From Winogradskya humida (GTDB taxonomy: Bacteria > Actinomycetota > Actinomycetes > Mycobacteriales > Micromonosporaceae), in assembly GCF_016862215.1 (NCBI RefSeq), contig NZ_BOMN01000070.1, positions 1-55,755 of the forward strand: a stretch of 55,755 nt of DNA, in the 5' to 3' direction. The notes under the pieces are model-generated. The model searched no databases. It was not told the DNA's origin and worked only from the letters and a program-made list of their open reading frames with translations. Both the position numbers and the translations under genes were made by a program. Shown one piece after another: positions 1 through 7,837 of the stretch (position 1 is the first letter of the stretch; each line of letters begins with the position of its first letter).

Positions 1-1206
1 CTTGGCTTCACCCGACCCAGCCGCACCCAACCTGGCCGCACCCAACCTGGCCGCACTCAGCCCAGCCGCAACCGAGCCGGCCGCGCTCAGCCCAGCCGCA
101 ACCGAGCCGGCCGCGCTCAGCCCAGCCCTGCCCGAACCGGCCGTAGCTCCTGAAGCCGTGGTGGGGCGGGTGGCGGCGGGCGAACCCGGGCGGATCTCGT
201 TGGTTACCTCGAGGATGACGCCGCTGGGGGCGTATTCGATGAGGAGGCGGACGGGGCCGATGCCGTGTTTGTGGGCGTTGGTGAGGGCTTCCTGGACGAT
301 GCGGTACGCGGCGAGGTCGACCAGGGCGGGCAGCTCGCGGGCCAGGCCTCGCTGCTGGGGGCGTACCGAGAAGTGGGCGCTTTCGAGGGCGGTCAGGAGC
401 TCGGGGAGGCGGGCGAGGCCGGGGGCGGGCTCGGTGCTGGTGGCTTCGTCCTCGTTGCGGAGGACGCCGACCACGGACTGGATCTCTCTCAGGACGGTGT
501 CGGAGGCTTCGCGGATGTGGGCGAGGGCGGGGCCGACCTGGTCGGGGCGGCGTTCGAGGATGTGGGCCGCGGCGCCGGCCTGGACGCTGATGACGGCGAT
601 GTGGTGGGCGACGACGTCGTGGAGCTCGCGGGCGATGCGGACGCGTTCGTCCATGACGCGGCGGCGGGCCTCGTCCTCGCGGGTCTGTTCGGCGTGGCGG
701 GCGCGTTCCTCGACCTCGTGGATGTAGGCCTTGTGGGTGCGGACCGCGTCGCCGACCGCCGCGGCCATGAAGATCCAGGCGAAGACGGCGAGGCTCTCGA
801 ATCGCCACCAGTCGCCGGGGGCGACGATCAGGCCGGTGACGTAGATGAGGGCCGACCCCAGCAGGGCGCAGGCGAGGCCCTTGCGGCGGCTGGTGTGGGC
901 GGCGATCGAGTAGGTGATGACGCCGAGCGCGGCGATCAGGCCGGGGTTGCTCACGCCGTGCAGGATCGCGCCGACGGTGGAGGCGACCGCGATGCCCAGC
1001 GCGACGCGGGGGCGGACCCGGCGCAGCAGCACGGCGACGAAGGCCACGAACGCGACGATGACGTCACCCATGGCCACGTGGTCGTCGGCGGCGGCCTTGC
1101 GCAGCACCGCCCACGAGAGCACGCCGGCGAACAGGATGTCGAGCAGGAGCGGCTTCTCGGCCGCGTGCTTGAACGCCTTGATCCGCTTGAGGTCCCAGGT
1201 ATCCAT
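1..1206 (-). CDS. Sensor histidine kinase, NarL/DesK type, 3' end outside the window
   Basis: Membrane sensor kinase that should phosphorylate a NarL-type response regulator, probably encoded just past the left edge. The frame is open from an ATG at 1206 to base 1, so at least 402 codons are present. Hydrophobic helices fill about residues 20-155. The HisKA_3 dimerisation motif reads ARELHDVVAHH with phospho-acceptor His196. The N-box of the ATPase domain reads QEALTNAHKH near residue 312. After the following beta strand the protein enters an Ala/Gly/Ser-rich tandem repeat (bases 21-140) where the glycine-rich ATP-binding G-box would be expected, so that box must lie beyond the window or be lost. 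The gene diverges from the MMPL exporter, with 143 bases between the starts. Family assignment is firm; the signal sensed cannot be read from the sequence. Confidence 0.9.
   Translation of the reverse strand, partial: MDTWDLKRIKAFKHAAEKPLLLDILFAGVLSWAVLRKAAADDHVAMGDVIVAFVAFVAVLLRRVRPRVALGIAVASTVGAILHGVSNPGLIAALGVITYSIAAHTSRRKGLACALLGSALIYVTGLIVAPGDWWRFESLAVFAWIFMAAAVGDAVRTHKAYIHEVEERARHAEQTREDEARRRVMDERVRIARELHDVVAHHIAVISVQAGAAAHILERRPDQVGPALAHIREASDTVLREIQSVVGVLRNEDEATSTEPAPGLARLPELLTALESAHFSVRPQQRGLARELPALVDLAAYRIVQEALTNAHKHGIGPVRLLIEYAPSGVILEVTNEIRPGSPAATRPTTASGATAGSGRAGLSAAGSVAAGLSAAGSVAAGLSAARLGAARLGAAGSGEAK
21..140. repeat. Tandem repeats inside the kinase gene
   Basis: Two 15-bp units (21-35, 36-50) are followed by three 30-bp units (51-80, 81-110, 111-140, the last diverged). 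Both lengths are multiples of three, so they extend the kinase in frame with an Ala/Gly/Ser/Val/Leu repeat of ten residues per 30 bp. They sit between the N-box and the expected G-box. Confidence 0.9.
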
Positions 1207-1275
1207 CACCAAGCACCGTACGCGCGATCGGCCGGTGCCTCGTCATCCCGATGTAGTAAGCAGGCCCCCGGCCGG

Positions 1276-1293
1276 CTACCACGATCATGGTAG
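1276..1293. promoter_or_regulatory. Palindrome between divergent kinase and MMPL genes
   Basis: CTACCA and TGGTAG arms are separated by six bases that are themselves nearly symmetric, giving 16 of 18 self-complementary positions. It lies 57 bases before the MMPL start and 70 before the kinase start, a suitable place for an operator serving both promoters. The regulator is unknown. Confidence 0.45.
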
Positions 1294-1349
1294 GGAGCTG
1301 ACTGCGCTGGGAGGACGATTTCCGGGGCCGGGAACGGGACCGTTCTGGG

Positions 1350-3518
1350 GTGGCTACCTACCTGTACCGGCTCGGCAAGTTCAGCTTCCGTAAGCGGAAG
1401 CTGATCCTCGCGTTGTGGCTCGCGATGATCGCGGCCCTGGGCGTCGGCGCGTTCACCCTGAACGGCCCGACCGCCGAAAGCTTCTCCATCCCGGGCACCG
1501 AGGCCCAGGAGGCACAGGACCTGCTCGCGCAGCGGTTCCCGCAGGCCGGCGCGGGTGGCGCCCAGGCCAGGGTCGTCTTCGCGGCACCGGCGGGCGCGAA
1601 GCTCACCGACAAGGCGAACAAGTCGGCGATCGAGGACACCGTCGCCGAGCTGAAGAAGGGCGCGCAGGTCGCGAACGTCTCCGACCCGCTGCAGGCCACG
1701 ATCAACCAGGCGGGCACGGTCGCGTACGCCACGGTGTCGTACAAAGTGCAGGCCATTGATCTGACCGGCACCGACCGGGACGCGCTGAAGGAGGCCATGA
1801 CCACCGGCCGGGACGCGGGCCTGACCGTCGAGGCGGGCGGGGACGCGATCCAGGAACCGGGTGAGCAGGGTGCCGGGGAGGCGATCGGGTTCCTCGTCGC
1901 CGCGGTCGTGCTGGTGATCACGTTCGGCTCGCTGGTCGCGGCGGGGCTGCCGCTGCTCACCGCGATCCTCGGGGTGGCCGCCGCGATGGCCGGTATCCAG
2001 ATCGCCACCGGGTTCGTCGGCCTCAGCAGCACCACGCCCACGCTCGCGCTGATGCTCGGGCTCGCCGTGGCCATCGACTACGCGCTGTTCATCGTCTCCC
2101 GCTACCGCCACGAGCTCACCGAGGGACGCACAGGCATAGAAGCAGCAGGACGTGCGACGGGTACGGCCGGTTCCGCGGTCACCTTCGCCGGCCTGACCGT
2201 CGTGATCGCGCTCGCCGCGCTGACCGTCGCGAACGTCCCGTTCCTCACCCAGATGGGCCTGGCCGCCGCCGGCGCGGTCGTCATCGCCGTCCTGATCGCG
2301 CTCACCCTGCTCCCGGCCATGCTCGGTTTCGCCGGCAAGCGCGTGAACTCCTCCCCCAAGCGCCGCGTCCGCACCAAGGAACCCGCAGGCCGCCGCTGGG
2401 CGAAGATCGTCACCCGCCGCCCCGTGCTCACCCTGGTCGGCGCCGTCGTCGGCCTCCTGATCATCGCGATCCCCGCCCTCGACCTGCGGCTCGGCCTGCC
2501 CGGCGACGGCACGGCCGCCGAGGAGACCACCCAGCGCAAGGCGTACGACCTGCTGAGCGCGGGCTTCGGCGCCGGCTTCAACGGTCCGCTGATCGTGGTC
2601 GTCGACGCCGCGGGCAGCACCGACCCGAAGGGCGCGGCGGACGCCACGGCTCAGACGATCAAGGGTCTCGCGGACGTCGTCGCGGTCAGCCCCGCCACCC
2701 TCAACCCGGCCGGCAACACCGCCATCATCCAGGTCATCCCGTCCAGTGCCCCGGACAGTCAGGAGACGACCGACCTGGTGCACGCGATCCGTGACCTGCC
2801 CGAGTCCGGCGGGGCCACCCTTGCGGTGACCGGCGCCACGGCGGTCAGCATCGACATCTCCGCGAAGATGGGTGCGGCGCTGCTGCCGTACCTGGCAACG
2901 ATCGTGGTCCTGGCCTTCCTGCTCCTGACCCTGCTCTTCCGCTCGATCCTGGTGCCGCTCAAGGCGATCGGCGGCTTCCTGCTCAGCGTCGCCGCGACGT
3001 TCGGCGCGGTGGTCGCGGTCTTCCAGTGGGGCTGGGGCGCCGACCTGCTCGGCGTCTCCGAGACCGGCCCGATCGTCAGCCTGATCCCGGTCCTGCTGAT
3101 CGGCATCGTCTTCGGCCTGGCCATGGACTACGAGGTGTTCCTGGTCAGCCGGATGCGCGAGGAACACGTGCACGGCGCCGCCCCGACCGACGCGGTGGTC
3201 AACGGTTTCAGCCACGGCGCCCGGGTCGTCACGGCCGCGGCGATCATCATGGTCAGCGTCTTCTCGGGCTTCATCCTCTCCCCCGAGTCCATCATCAAGT
3301 CCATCGGCTTCGCGCTGGCCGCCGCGATCCTGCTGGACGCGTTCGTGGTCCGGATGACCATCGTGCCGGCGGTGATGACGCTGCTCGGGCGGCGGGCGTG
3401 GGCGCTGCCCCGCTGGCTGGACCGCGTTCTGCCGGACGTGGACGTGGAGGGCGACAAGCTGCGTACCACCCCGGATGCGGAGGAACCGGACCGGGAACTC
3501 GTCGGCGCCGCCCGGTAG
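1350..3518 (+). CDS. MMPL/RND family membrane transporter
   Basis: Protein of 722 residues, the usual size for actinobacterial YdfJ/MmpL-like exporters. Two MMPL halves are visible, each with one helix, a large extracytoplasmic loop (about residues 35-170 and 375-500) and five more helices. Conserved TM4 signatures occur in both halves: AVAIDYALFIVSRYRHE near residue 240 and GLAMDYEVFLVSRMREE near 592, carrying the Asp-Tyr pair used for proton relay. Such pumps export lipids, siderophores or drugs using the proton gradient. The GTG at 1350 is chosen because it gives the conserved N-terminus (YLYRLGKFSFRKRK); no strong ribosome site precedes it. A divergent sensor kinase suggests two-component control. 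A rho-independent terminator follows at 3537. The substrate is not predictable. Confidence 0.92.
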   Translation: MATYLYRLGKFSFRKRKLILALWLAMIAALGVGAFTLNGPTAESFSIPGTEAQEAQDLLAQRFPQAGAGGAQARVVFAAPAGAKLTDKANKSAIEDTVAELKKGAQVANVSDPLQATINQAGTVAYATVSYKVQAIDLTGTDRDALKEAMTTGRDAGLTVEAGGDAIQEPGEQGAGEAIGFLVAAVVLVITFGSLVAAGLPLLTAILGVAAAMAGIQIATGFVGLSSTTPTLALMLGLAVAIDYALFIVSRYRHELTEGRTGIEAAGRATGTAGSAVTFAGLTVVIALAALTVANVPFLTQMGLAAAGAVVIAVLIALTLLPAMLGFAGKRVNSSPKRRVRTKEPAGRRWAKIVTRRPVLTLVGAVVGLLIIAIPALDLRLGLPGDGTAAEETTQRKAYDLLSAGFGAGFNGPLIVVVDAAGSTDPKGAADATAQTIKGLADVVAVSPATLNPAGNTAIIQVIPSSAPDSQETTDLVHAIRDLPESGGATLAVTGATAVSIDISAKMGAALLPYLATIVVLAFLLLTLLFRSILVPLKAIGGFLLSVAATFGAVVAVFQWGWGADLLGVSETGPIVSLIPVLLIGIVFGLAMDYEVFLVSRMREEHVHGAAPTDAVVNGFSHGARVVTAAAIIMVSVFSGFILSPESIIKSIGFALAAAILLDAFVVRMTIVPAVMTLLGRRAWALPRWLDRVLPDVDVEGDKLRTTPDAEEPDRELVGAAR

Positions 3519-3536
3519 CCCCGGTCAGCCCGCAGG

Positions 3537-3570
3537 CCGGCCGTCCCAGGAATGGGGCGGCCGGTCTTTT
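3537..3570 (+). terminator. Rho-independent terminator after the MMPL gene
   Basis: An 11-bp GC-rich stem (3537-3547 paired with 3554-3564, one G-T pair), a six-base loop and the tail TCTTTTC. It starts 18 bases after the MMPL stop codon. Confidence 0.85.
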
Positions 3571-3636
3571 CATTGATCTTCCTCGATCTTAGGATGCGTG
3601 AAAGTGCTGAGGTAAGCGCATTCCTGAGGAGAGCCG

Positions 3637-4968
3637 ATGAGCATTGCACGATGGATCACGGCCGCGGCCACGGTAGCGGTCACGGCACTGGCGAGCAGCC
3701 CGGCGGCCGCGGCAGTCGGTCCCGCGGCGAGCGGTCCGGCTGCGAGCGGTCCGGCTGCGAGCGGTCCGAGACAGACGACCGGGCTCACCGCACCGGGAAC
3801 GGTGACGCGGCCGGTGCTGTCGCGCGCGGAGGCCGCTCCGTTCGTACCAGCAAATTATTTAGGATTTTCCGGGCTTTATGCCGCTCCGGTGGCGGATCCG
3901 TGGCGGCCTGCGCCGATCAGGAAGGCGCCGCCTGACTTCGTGGTCGGGGGACACGGATTCGCGACGGTGCAGGAGGCGGTGAACGCGGCTTTCCGCAAGG
4001 GCGGGACCAAGCGGTTGTATCTCGCGATCCGGCCGGGGACATACACCGGGACCGTGTTCATTCCGGCGGGCACTCCCCCGCTGACCATTTACGGGATCGG
4101 CAACCCGCGCCTCGAATTCACCGTCGACGCGATCATCACACCGGCCGCCTGGGCGGAATTGGTGAACCCCGGCGGATCGCGGTACGCGCAGGGCGACCCG
4201 GCCTGGGACATGTTCCAGTCGTGTGCGACGAGGACCAGCACCAATGCGGGCCTCTGCGCGACCGTGGTCTGGGGGCAGAGCACGGACCTGCAGCTCAAGG
4301 GGCTGACGATCACCAACACCCTGCTGGACACCGTGGACCGTGGGACGCATCAGGCACTTGCGTTGCGTACGGACGCCGATCGCACCCAGCTGGAGGAAAT
4401 GCACCTGATCAGCCGGCAGGACACCTTCATGGCGAACGCGAACGACGTCGAGCGGATCGCGCGCGTCTCCGTCCGGAACAGCTACATCGAGGGCGACACC
4501 GATTTCGTCTTCGGCCGCGCCGCCGCCGTTTTCGACCACACCCGATTCCACCTCGTCTCGACCCGCAAGCCCTCCGGCGGCGTCATCTTCGCCCCGAACA
4601 CCGCACCCCTTTATCCGTACGGTTTCCTGGTCACCCATTCCCTCATGACAGCCGACGCGGGGTACGCAGCCGCGCCCACCGGTTTCCTCGGCCGCGCCTG
4701 GGACCAGGGAGCGAGCGCAACCGGTTACCTCCCCGGCGTCACCCCGAACGGCCAGCTCGTCATCCGCAACAGCGTGATCGGCGCAGGCTTCACCACGGCC
4801 ACCCCCTGGGCACCGGCGGCGACCACCGCGCGCCCGTTCACGGCCCCGATCGAGCCGGGCCGCGACCTGAACGACGTCAACCACAACCGCCTCTGGGAGT
4901 ACGCGACCCTGATGCAACCCGTTGCCGTCCCGGGTGCGACAAGTCAGGGAGACCTCAGGACGGACTGA
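3637..4968 (+). CDS. Secreted pectinesterase (pectin methylesterase, CE8)
   Basis: Removes methyl esters from homogalacturonan outside the cell. Of 443 residues, 1-26 form a Sec signal peptide ending in SPAAAA, followed by a small Gly-Pro-Ala-Ala-Ser tandem repeat (residues 28-44). The right-handed beta-helix core starts near residue 100. Expected catalytic motifs are present: Gln239 in HQALAL, Asp262 in SRQDTF, Asp289 in GDTDFVFGR and Arg353 in FLGRAW. A GAGGAG ribosome site sits just upstream of the ATG. The sigma-factor gene begins 14 bases after the stop, so the pair may be co-transcribed. An acyl-CoA thioesterase role, as for the related YbhC group, is the alternative, but secretion favours a plant-polymer substrate. 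Confidence 0.9.
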   Translation: MSIARWITAAATVAVTALASSPAAAAVGPAASGPAASGPAASGPRQTTGLTAPGTVTRPVLSRAEAAPFVPANYLGFSGLYAAPVADPWRPAPIRKAPPDFVVGGHGFATVQEAVNAAFRKGGTKRLYLAIRPGTYTGTVFIPAGTPPLTIYGIGNPRLEFTVDAIITPAAWAELVNPGGSRYAQGDPAWDMFQSCATRTSTNAGLCATVVWGQSTDLQLKGLTITNTLLDTVDRGTHQALALRTDADRTQLEEMHLISRQDTFMANANDVERIARVSVRNSYIEGDTDFVFGRAAAVFDHTRFHLVSTRKPSGGVIFAPNTAPLYPYGFLVTHSLMTADAGYAAAPTGFLGRAWDQGASATGYLPGVTPNGQLVIRNSVIGAGFTTATPWAPAATTARPFTAPIEPGRDLNDVNHNRLWEYATLMQPVAVPGATSQGDLRTD

Positions 4969-4982
4969 GCGGGAGGAGCGGG

Positions 4983-5486
4983 ATGCGGCCCGAATTGGAG
5001 CGGCAGTACGTCGAGTATGTGCAGGGGCGGCTGCCGCGGCTGCACCGGACGGCGTATCTGCTCTGCGCCGACGCGTTCCAGGCGGATGACATCGTGCAGG
5101 CGACGCTGACATCGCTCTACACGAATTGGAGGAAGGCGTCGGCGGCCGACAACCTCGACGGGTACGTGCACCGGATCATGGTGCGGCGGTTCCTGGACGA
5201 GAAGCGGCGCAAGTGGTCGCAGGTGCTGCTCGGGGACCGGTTGCCGGATGACGGCAGGGCCGCGGCGCCGGATGTCGAGCAGCGGGACGAGGTGCTGACG
5301 GCGCTGCGGGCGTTGCCCAAGCGGCAGCGGGCCGTCGTCGTCCTGCGGTATTTCCATGACCTGTCGGTCGACGCGACCGCCGAGGCGCTCGGCTGCACGG
5401 CGGGCACCGTCAAGAGTCAATGTTCGCGCGGCCTCGCCACGCTCCGGGAAGTTCTGCCGATGGCCACCGCGGAAGGAACACGATGA
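4983..5486 (+). CDS. ECF RNA polymerase sigma factor, SigE-like
   Basis: A 167-residue sigma-70 family member directing RNA polymerase to stress or signal-responsive promoters. Region 2 (about residues 10-75) holds the actinobacterial signature HRTAYLLCADAFQADDIVQ. Region 4 (about 100-155) holds LRALPKRQRAVVVLRYF and the helix-turn-helix ending GTAGTVKSQCSRGLATLRE (with CTAGTVKSQ read at the turn). The start is the ATG at 4983, preceded by GGGAGGAG; a longer upstream frame overlapping the pectinesterase is not credible. The stop overlaps the next start as ATGA, so this sigma factor and its membrane partner are translationally coupled, the standard sigma/anti-sigma arrangement. Confidence 0.92.
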   Translation: MRPELERQYVEYVQGRLPRLHRTAYLLCADAFQADDIVQATLTSLYTNWRKASAADNLDGYVHRIMVRRFLDEKRRKWSQVLLGDRLPDDGRAAAPDVEQRDEVLTALRALPKRQRAVVVLRYFHDLSVDATAEALGCTAGTVKSQCSRGLATLREVLPMATAEGTR

Positions 5487-6628
5487 CCGAGAACCAGTTG
5501 CACGAGCGGCTCGCAGCGGTGCCGGTGCCGCCGAGCCGGGTCGACGTGGCCGGGCTGCTGCTGGCCGGGCGGCGGCGTACGCGCAGGCGGCGGGCCCTGC
5601 AGGCGGCGGGCAGCATCGCCCTGGTCACCGGGGTGCTGATCGGCGTGCCCCTGCTGACCCCGAAGCCCGCCCCGAAAGCGGCCCCTGTCGCCGTCGTGCC
5701 CTCGCCGGCGCCGTCGCCGGTGACAACAGGGAAGTCGTCGTGCGTGATGACGAAGCTGGCCGTGCCGAAGGGGGTCAAGGACGTCATCGCCGAGGCCGTC
5801 GACCCGACCGGGAAGTACATCGCCGGCAACGGCACGGTCGGCCAGGACTTCCGGGGCGTGCTGTGGACCGGCGGGCGCGCGGAGGCGTTGCCGGTGGACG
5901 GCGACTCGGTGCAGGCCTCCGCGGTCAACGAGCACGGCGTGGTGGTCGGGCTGCTCACGGAGAACAACCGGGACTCCGTCTTCCGCTTCGAGAACCACAA
6001 GCTGACCATTTTGCGTACGCCGCCAGGGAGCTGGACGATCTACCCGGAGCCGGCGATCAACGCGGCCGGCGACATCGTCATCAACCTGGAGCCGCTCGGC
6101 AATTCGGGCGGTAAGGACAGCTTCGCGGTGATCTGGAAGGACGGCGCCACCACCGCGACGAGGCTGCCGCTGCCCGAGGGTGCGAACGTGCACGCCATCC
6201 TCGACGACGGCACGCTGATCGGCTCGATCTACGTGGACGGCAGCGCGGTGGCCGGCTACACGTGGGACCAGCAGGGCCGGGGCACCAAGCTCAAGGTGCC
6301 GGCCGGGCAGGTCGCCGCCGCGTACGCGGGCCGCGGCGACTGGGCGACGGGCGGTCTCTGGCCGGCGCAGGAGGTCGCGCTCTGGAACCTGCGCACCGGC
6401 GAGCTGACCAGGCCCGGCAAGGAGGGACCCGCCGACACCGTGAACAGCGAAGGCTGGGTGGTCGCCGGCGGCAGCGTCTGGCACGGCGAGGACGAGATCC
6501 GGCTCGCCACCCCGGCGGGGCAGGGCGGCACCGCGATGGCCGTCTCGGACAGCAGCCTGGTCGTCGGCAGCGCCGTCTCCCTGAAGGACGGCAAGGAACC
6601 GGTCGGACCGCGCTCCTGGCAGTGCTGA
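5483..6628 (+). CDS. Membrane protein coupled to the ECF sigma factor, probable anti-sigma factor
   Basis: A 381-residue single-pass protein. Residues 1-38 are cytoplasmic with an Arg-rich stretch (AGRRRTRRRRAL), residues 40-60 form one membrane helix, a Pro-Ala linker follows, and about 300 residues lie outside. The ectodomain has repeated motifs of the kind VNEHGVVVGLL, INAAGDIVINL and VNSEGWVVAGG, resembling HAF-type beta-propeller repeats. The four-base overlap with the sigma gene suggests it holds that sigma factor at the membrane. No zinc-binding anti-sigma motif (HxxxCxxC) is seen, so the role is inferred from context and topology. Confidence 0.7.
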   Translation: MTENQLHERLAAVPVPPSRVDVAGLLLAGRRRTRRRRALQAAGSIALVTGVLIGVPLLTPKPAPKAAPVAVVPSPAPSPVTTGKSSCVMTKLAVPKGVKDVIAEAVDPTGKYIAGNGTVGQDFRGVLWTGGRAEALPVDGDSVQASAVNEHGVVVGLLTENNRDSVFRFENHKLTILRTPPGSWTIYPEPAINAAGDIVINLEPLGNSGGKDSFAVIWKDGATTATRLPLPEGANVHAILDDGTLIGSIYVDGSAVAGYTWDQQGRGTKLKVPAGQVAAAYAGRGDWATGGLWPAQEVALWNLRTGELTRPGKEGPADTVNSEGWVVAGGSVWHGEDEIRLATPAGQGGTAMAVSDSSLVVGSAVSLKDGKEPVGPRSWQC

Positions 6629-6653
6629 CGACGTGAGGGCTGACCCCGTCGGG

Positions 6654-6659
6654 CAGACT
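6654..6659 (+). promoter_or_regulatory. Possible -10 box of a leaderless promoter
   Basis: CAGACT lies six bases before the GTG at 6666, the spacing seen at other starts in this window. The first base departs from the TANNNT consensus. Confidence 0.35.
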
Positions 6660-6665
6660 TGCGGG

Positions 6666-7820
6666 GTGACTTCGGTGAGAGAGACGGCTGCGGCCGTCGT
6701 CGGTGGGCGGATCGGGTACGAGGACGGGCTCGATCTGCTCACCGTCTCCCCCGCCGGTGAGGTCGACCCGGTGCTGACCGGGATGCTGTTCGACGCCGTC
6801 GGCCGCCTCCTGCGCGCCGGATGGCAGCCCGCGGAGCTGCACAGGGTCACGGCCCGGCGCGGCAACCCGGCCTGCGGGCACCTGATCGTCGACGCCGTGG
6901 CCGCGTACCAGAAGGATTTCAAGGCCAGGACGATCGATCCGCGCTGGCGCGCCCAGGCCGAGGATCTCGGTGCCACGGTCTGGTGGGGTTCCGACGACGG
7001 CTACGTGACCCAGGTCGTCCAGCACCGGCGTGCCGACCGCGTCACGCTCATCGACGCCGTGCTGCAGGCGCTGAAGGTGCTGACCACGCTGCCGCCGATC
7101 GAGATCCTGATCCCGCCGCCGGGGCAGGTCGCCCGTCCGGCGCGGTCCCCGGGCTCCGAGGCCCTGCTCAGCCGGGTGCGGGCGCTGCTGGCCAAGGCCG
7201 AGTCGACCACGTTCCCTGCCGAGGCGGAGGCCTACAGCGCCAAGGCCCAGGAGCTGATCTCCCGGCACAGCCTGGACGAGGCGTTGCTGGAGGCGTCGGG
7301 TGACGCCCAGGTCGTTCCGTACGCCCGCCGCATCGGCATCGACCACCCGTACGAGAGCGAGAAGGCGTCCCTGCTCGACGCCGTCGCCGGTGCGAACAGA
7401 TGTCACGTGGTGTGGTCGCCCGAGTTCGGGTTCGCCACCGTTTTCGGCTTCGACGCCGACCTGGACGCCGTCGACCTGCTGCACGCCTCGCTGCTGGTGC
7501 AGGCGCACCGGGCGATGTCGCGCGCCGAGCCGCCGGGCGGCAAGGCCGGCCGGGCCCGGCTCAAGACGTTCCGGCAGTCTTTCCTGATCGGGTACGCCGT
7601 CCGCATCGGTGAACGCCTCGCCGAAGCCGACCGGGCAGCGCTGGAGGAGAGCCGGGACGCCGCCGCGCTTCTGCCCGTGCTGCGCTCACGCGACGTGCAG
7701 GTTCAACAGGCTCGGGACAAGGCCTTTCCGCGTACGGTGCGGGGCCGGGGTTTCCGGGTGGACAGCGAGGAAGGCTGGGAGTCCGGGCGCATCGCGGCCG
7801 ACGCGGCGACGCTGCGCTGA
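6666..7820 (+). CDS. DUF2786 domain protein
   Basis: Protein of 384 residues from the GTG at 6666. The DUF2786 helix pair is clear near residues 170-212: LLSRVRALLAKAESTTFPAE followed by EAEAYSAKAQELISRH. The C-terminal part (about 225-330), with YESEKASLLDAVAGANRC and RQSFLIGYAVRIGERL, matches the domain that usually follows DUF2786 (DUF7168). The first 160 residues are a separate region found in actinobacterial members. Function is unknown. An alternative GTG at 6633 would add eleven residues without homology. It converges on the peptidase gene, 17 bases away. Confidence 0.85.
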   Translation: MTSVRETAAAVVGGRIGYEDGLDLLTVSPAGEVDPVLTGMLFDAVGRLLRAGWQPAELHRVTARRGNPACGHLIVDAVAAYQKDFKARTIDPRWRAQAEDLGATVWWGSDDGYVTQVVQHRRADRVTLIDAVLQALKVLTTLPPIEILIPPPGQVARPARSPGSEALLSRVRALLAKAESTTFPAEAEAYSAKAQELISRHSLDEALLEASGDAQVVPYARRIGIDHPYESEKASLLDAVAGANRCHVVWSPEFGFATVFGFDADLDAVDLLHASLLVQAHRAMSRAEPPGGKAGRARLKTFRQSFLIGYAVRIGERLAEADRAALEESRDAAALLPVLRSRDVQVQQARDKAFPRTVRGRGFRVDSEEGWESGRIAADAATLR

Positions 7821-7837
7821 ACTCCCAGCCCTTCGTG

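Noticed and set aside
1206..3215. A 669-codon minus-strand frame opposite the MMPL gene
   Set aside because: Its protein is Asp/Gly/Arg-rich without structure, while the plus strand encodes a clear transporter.
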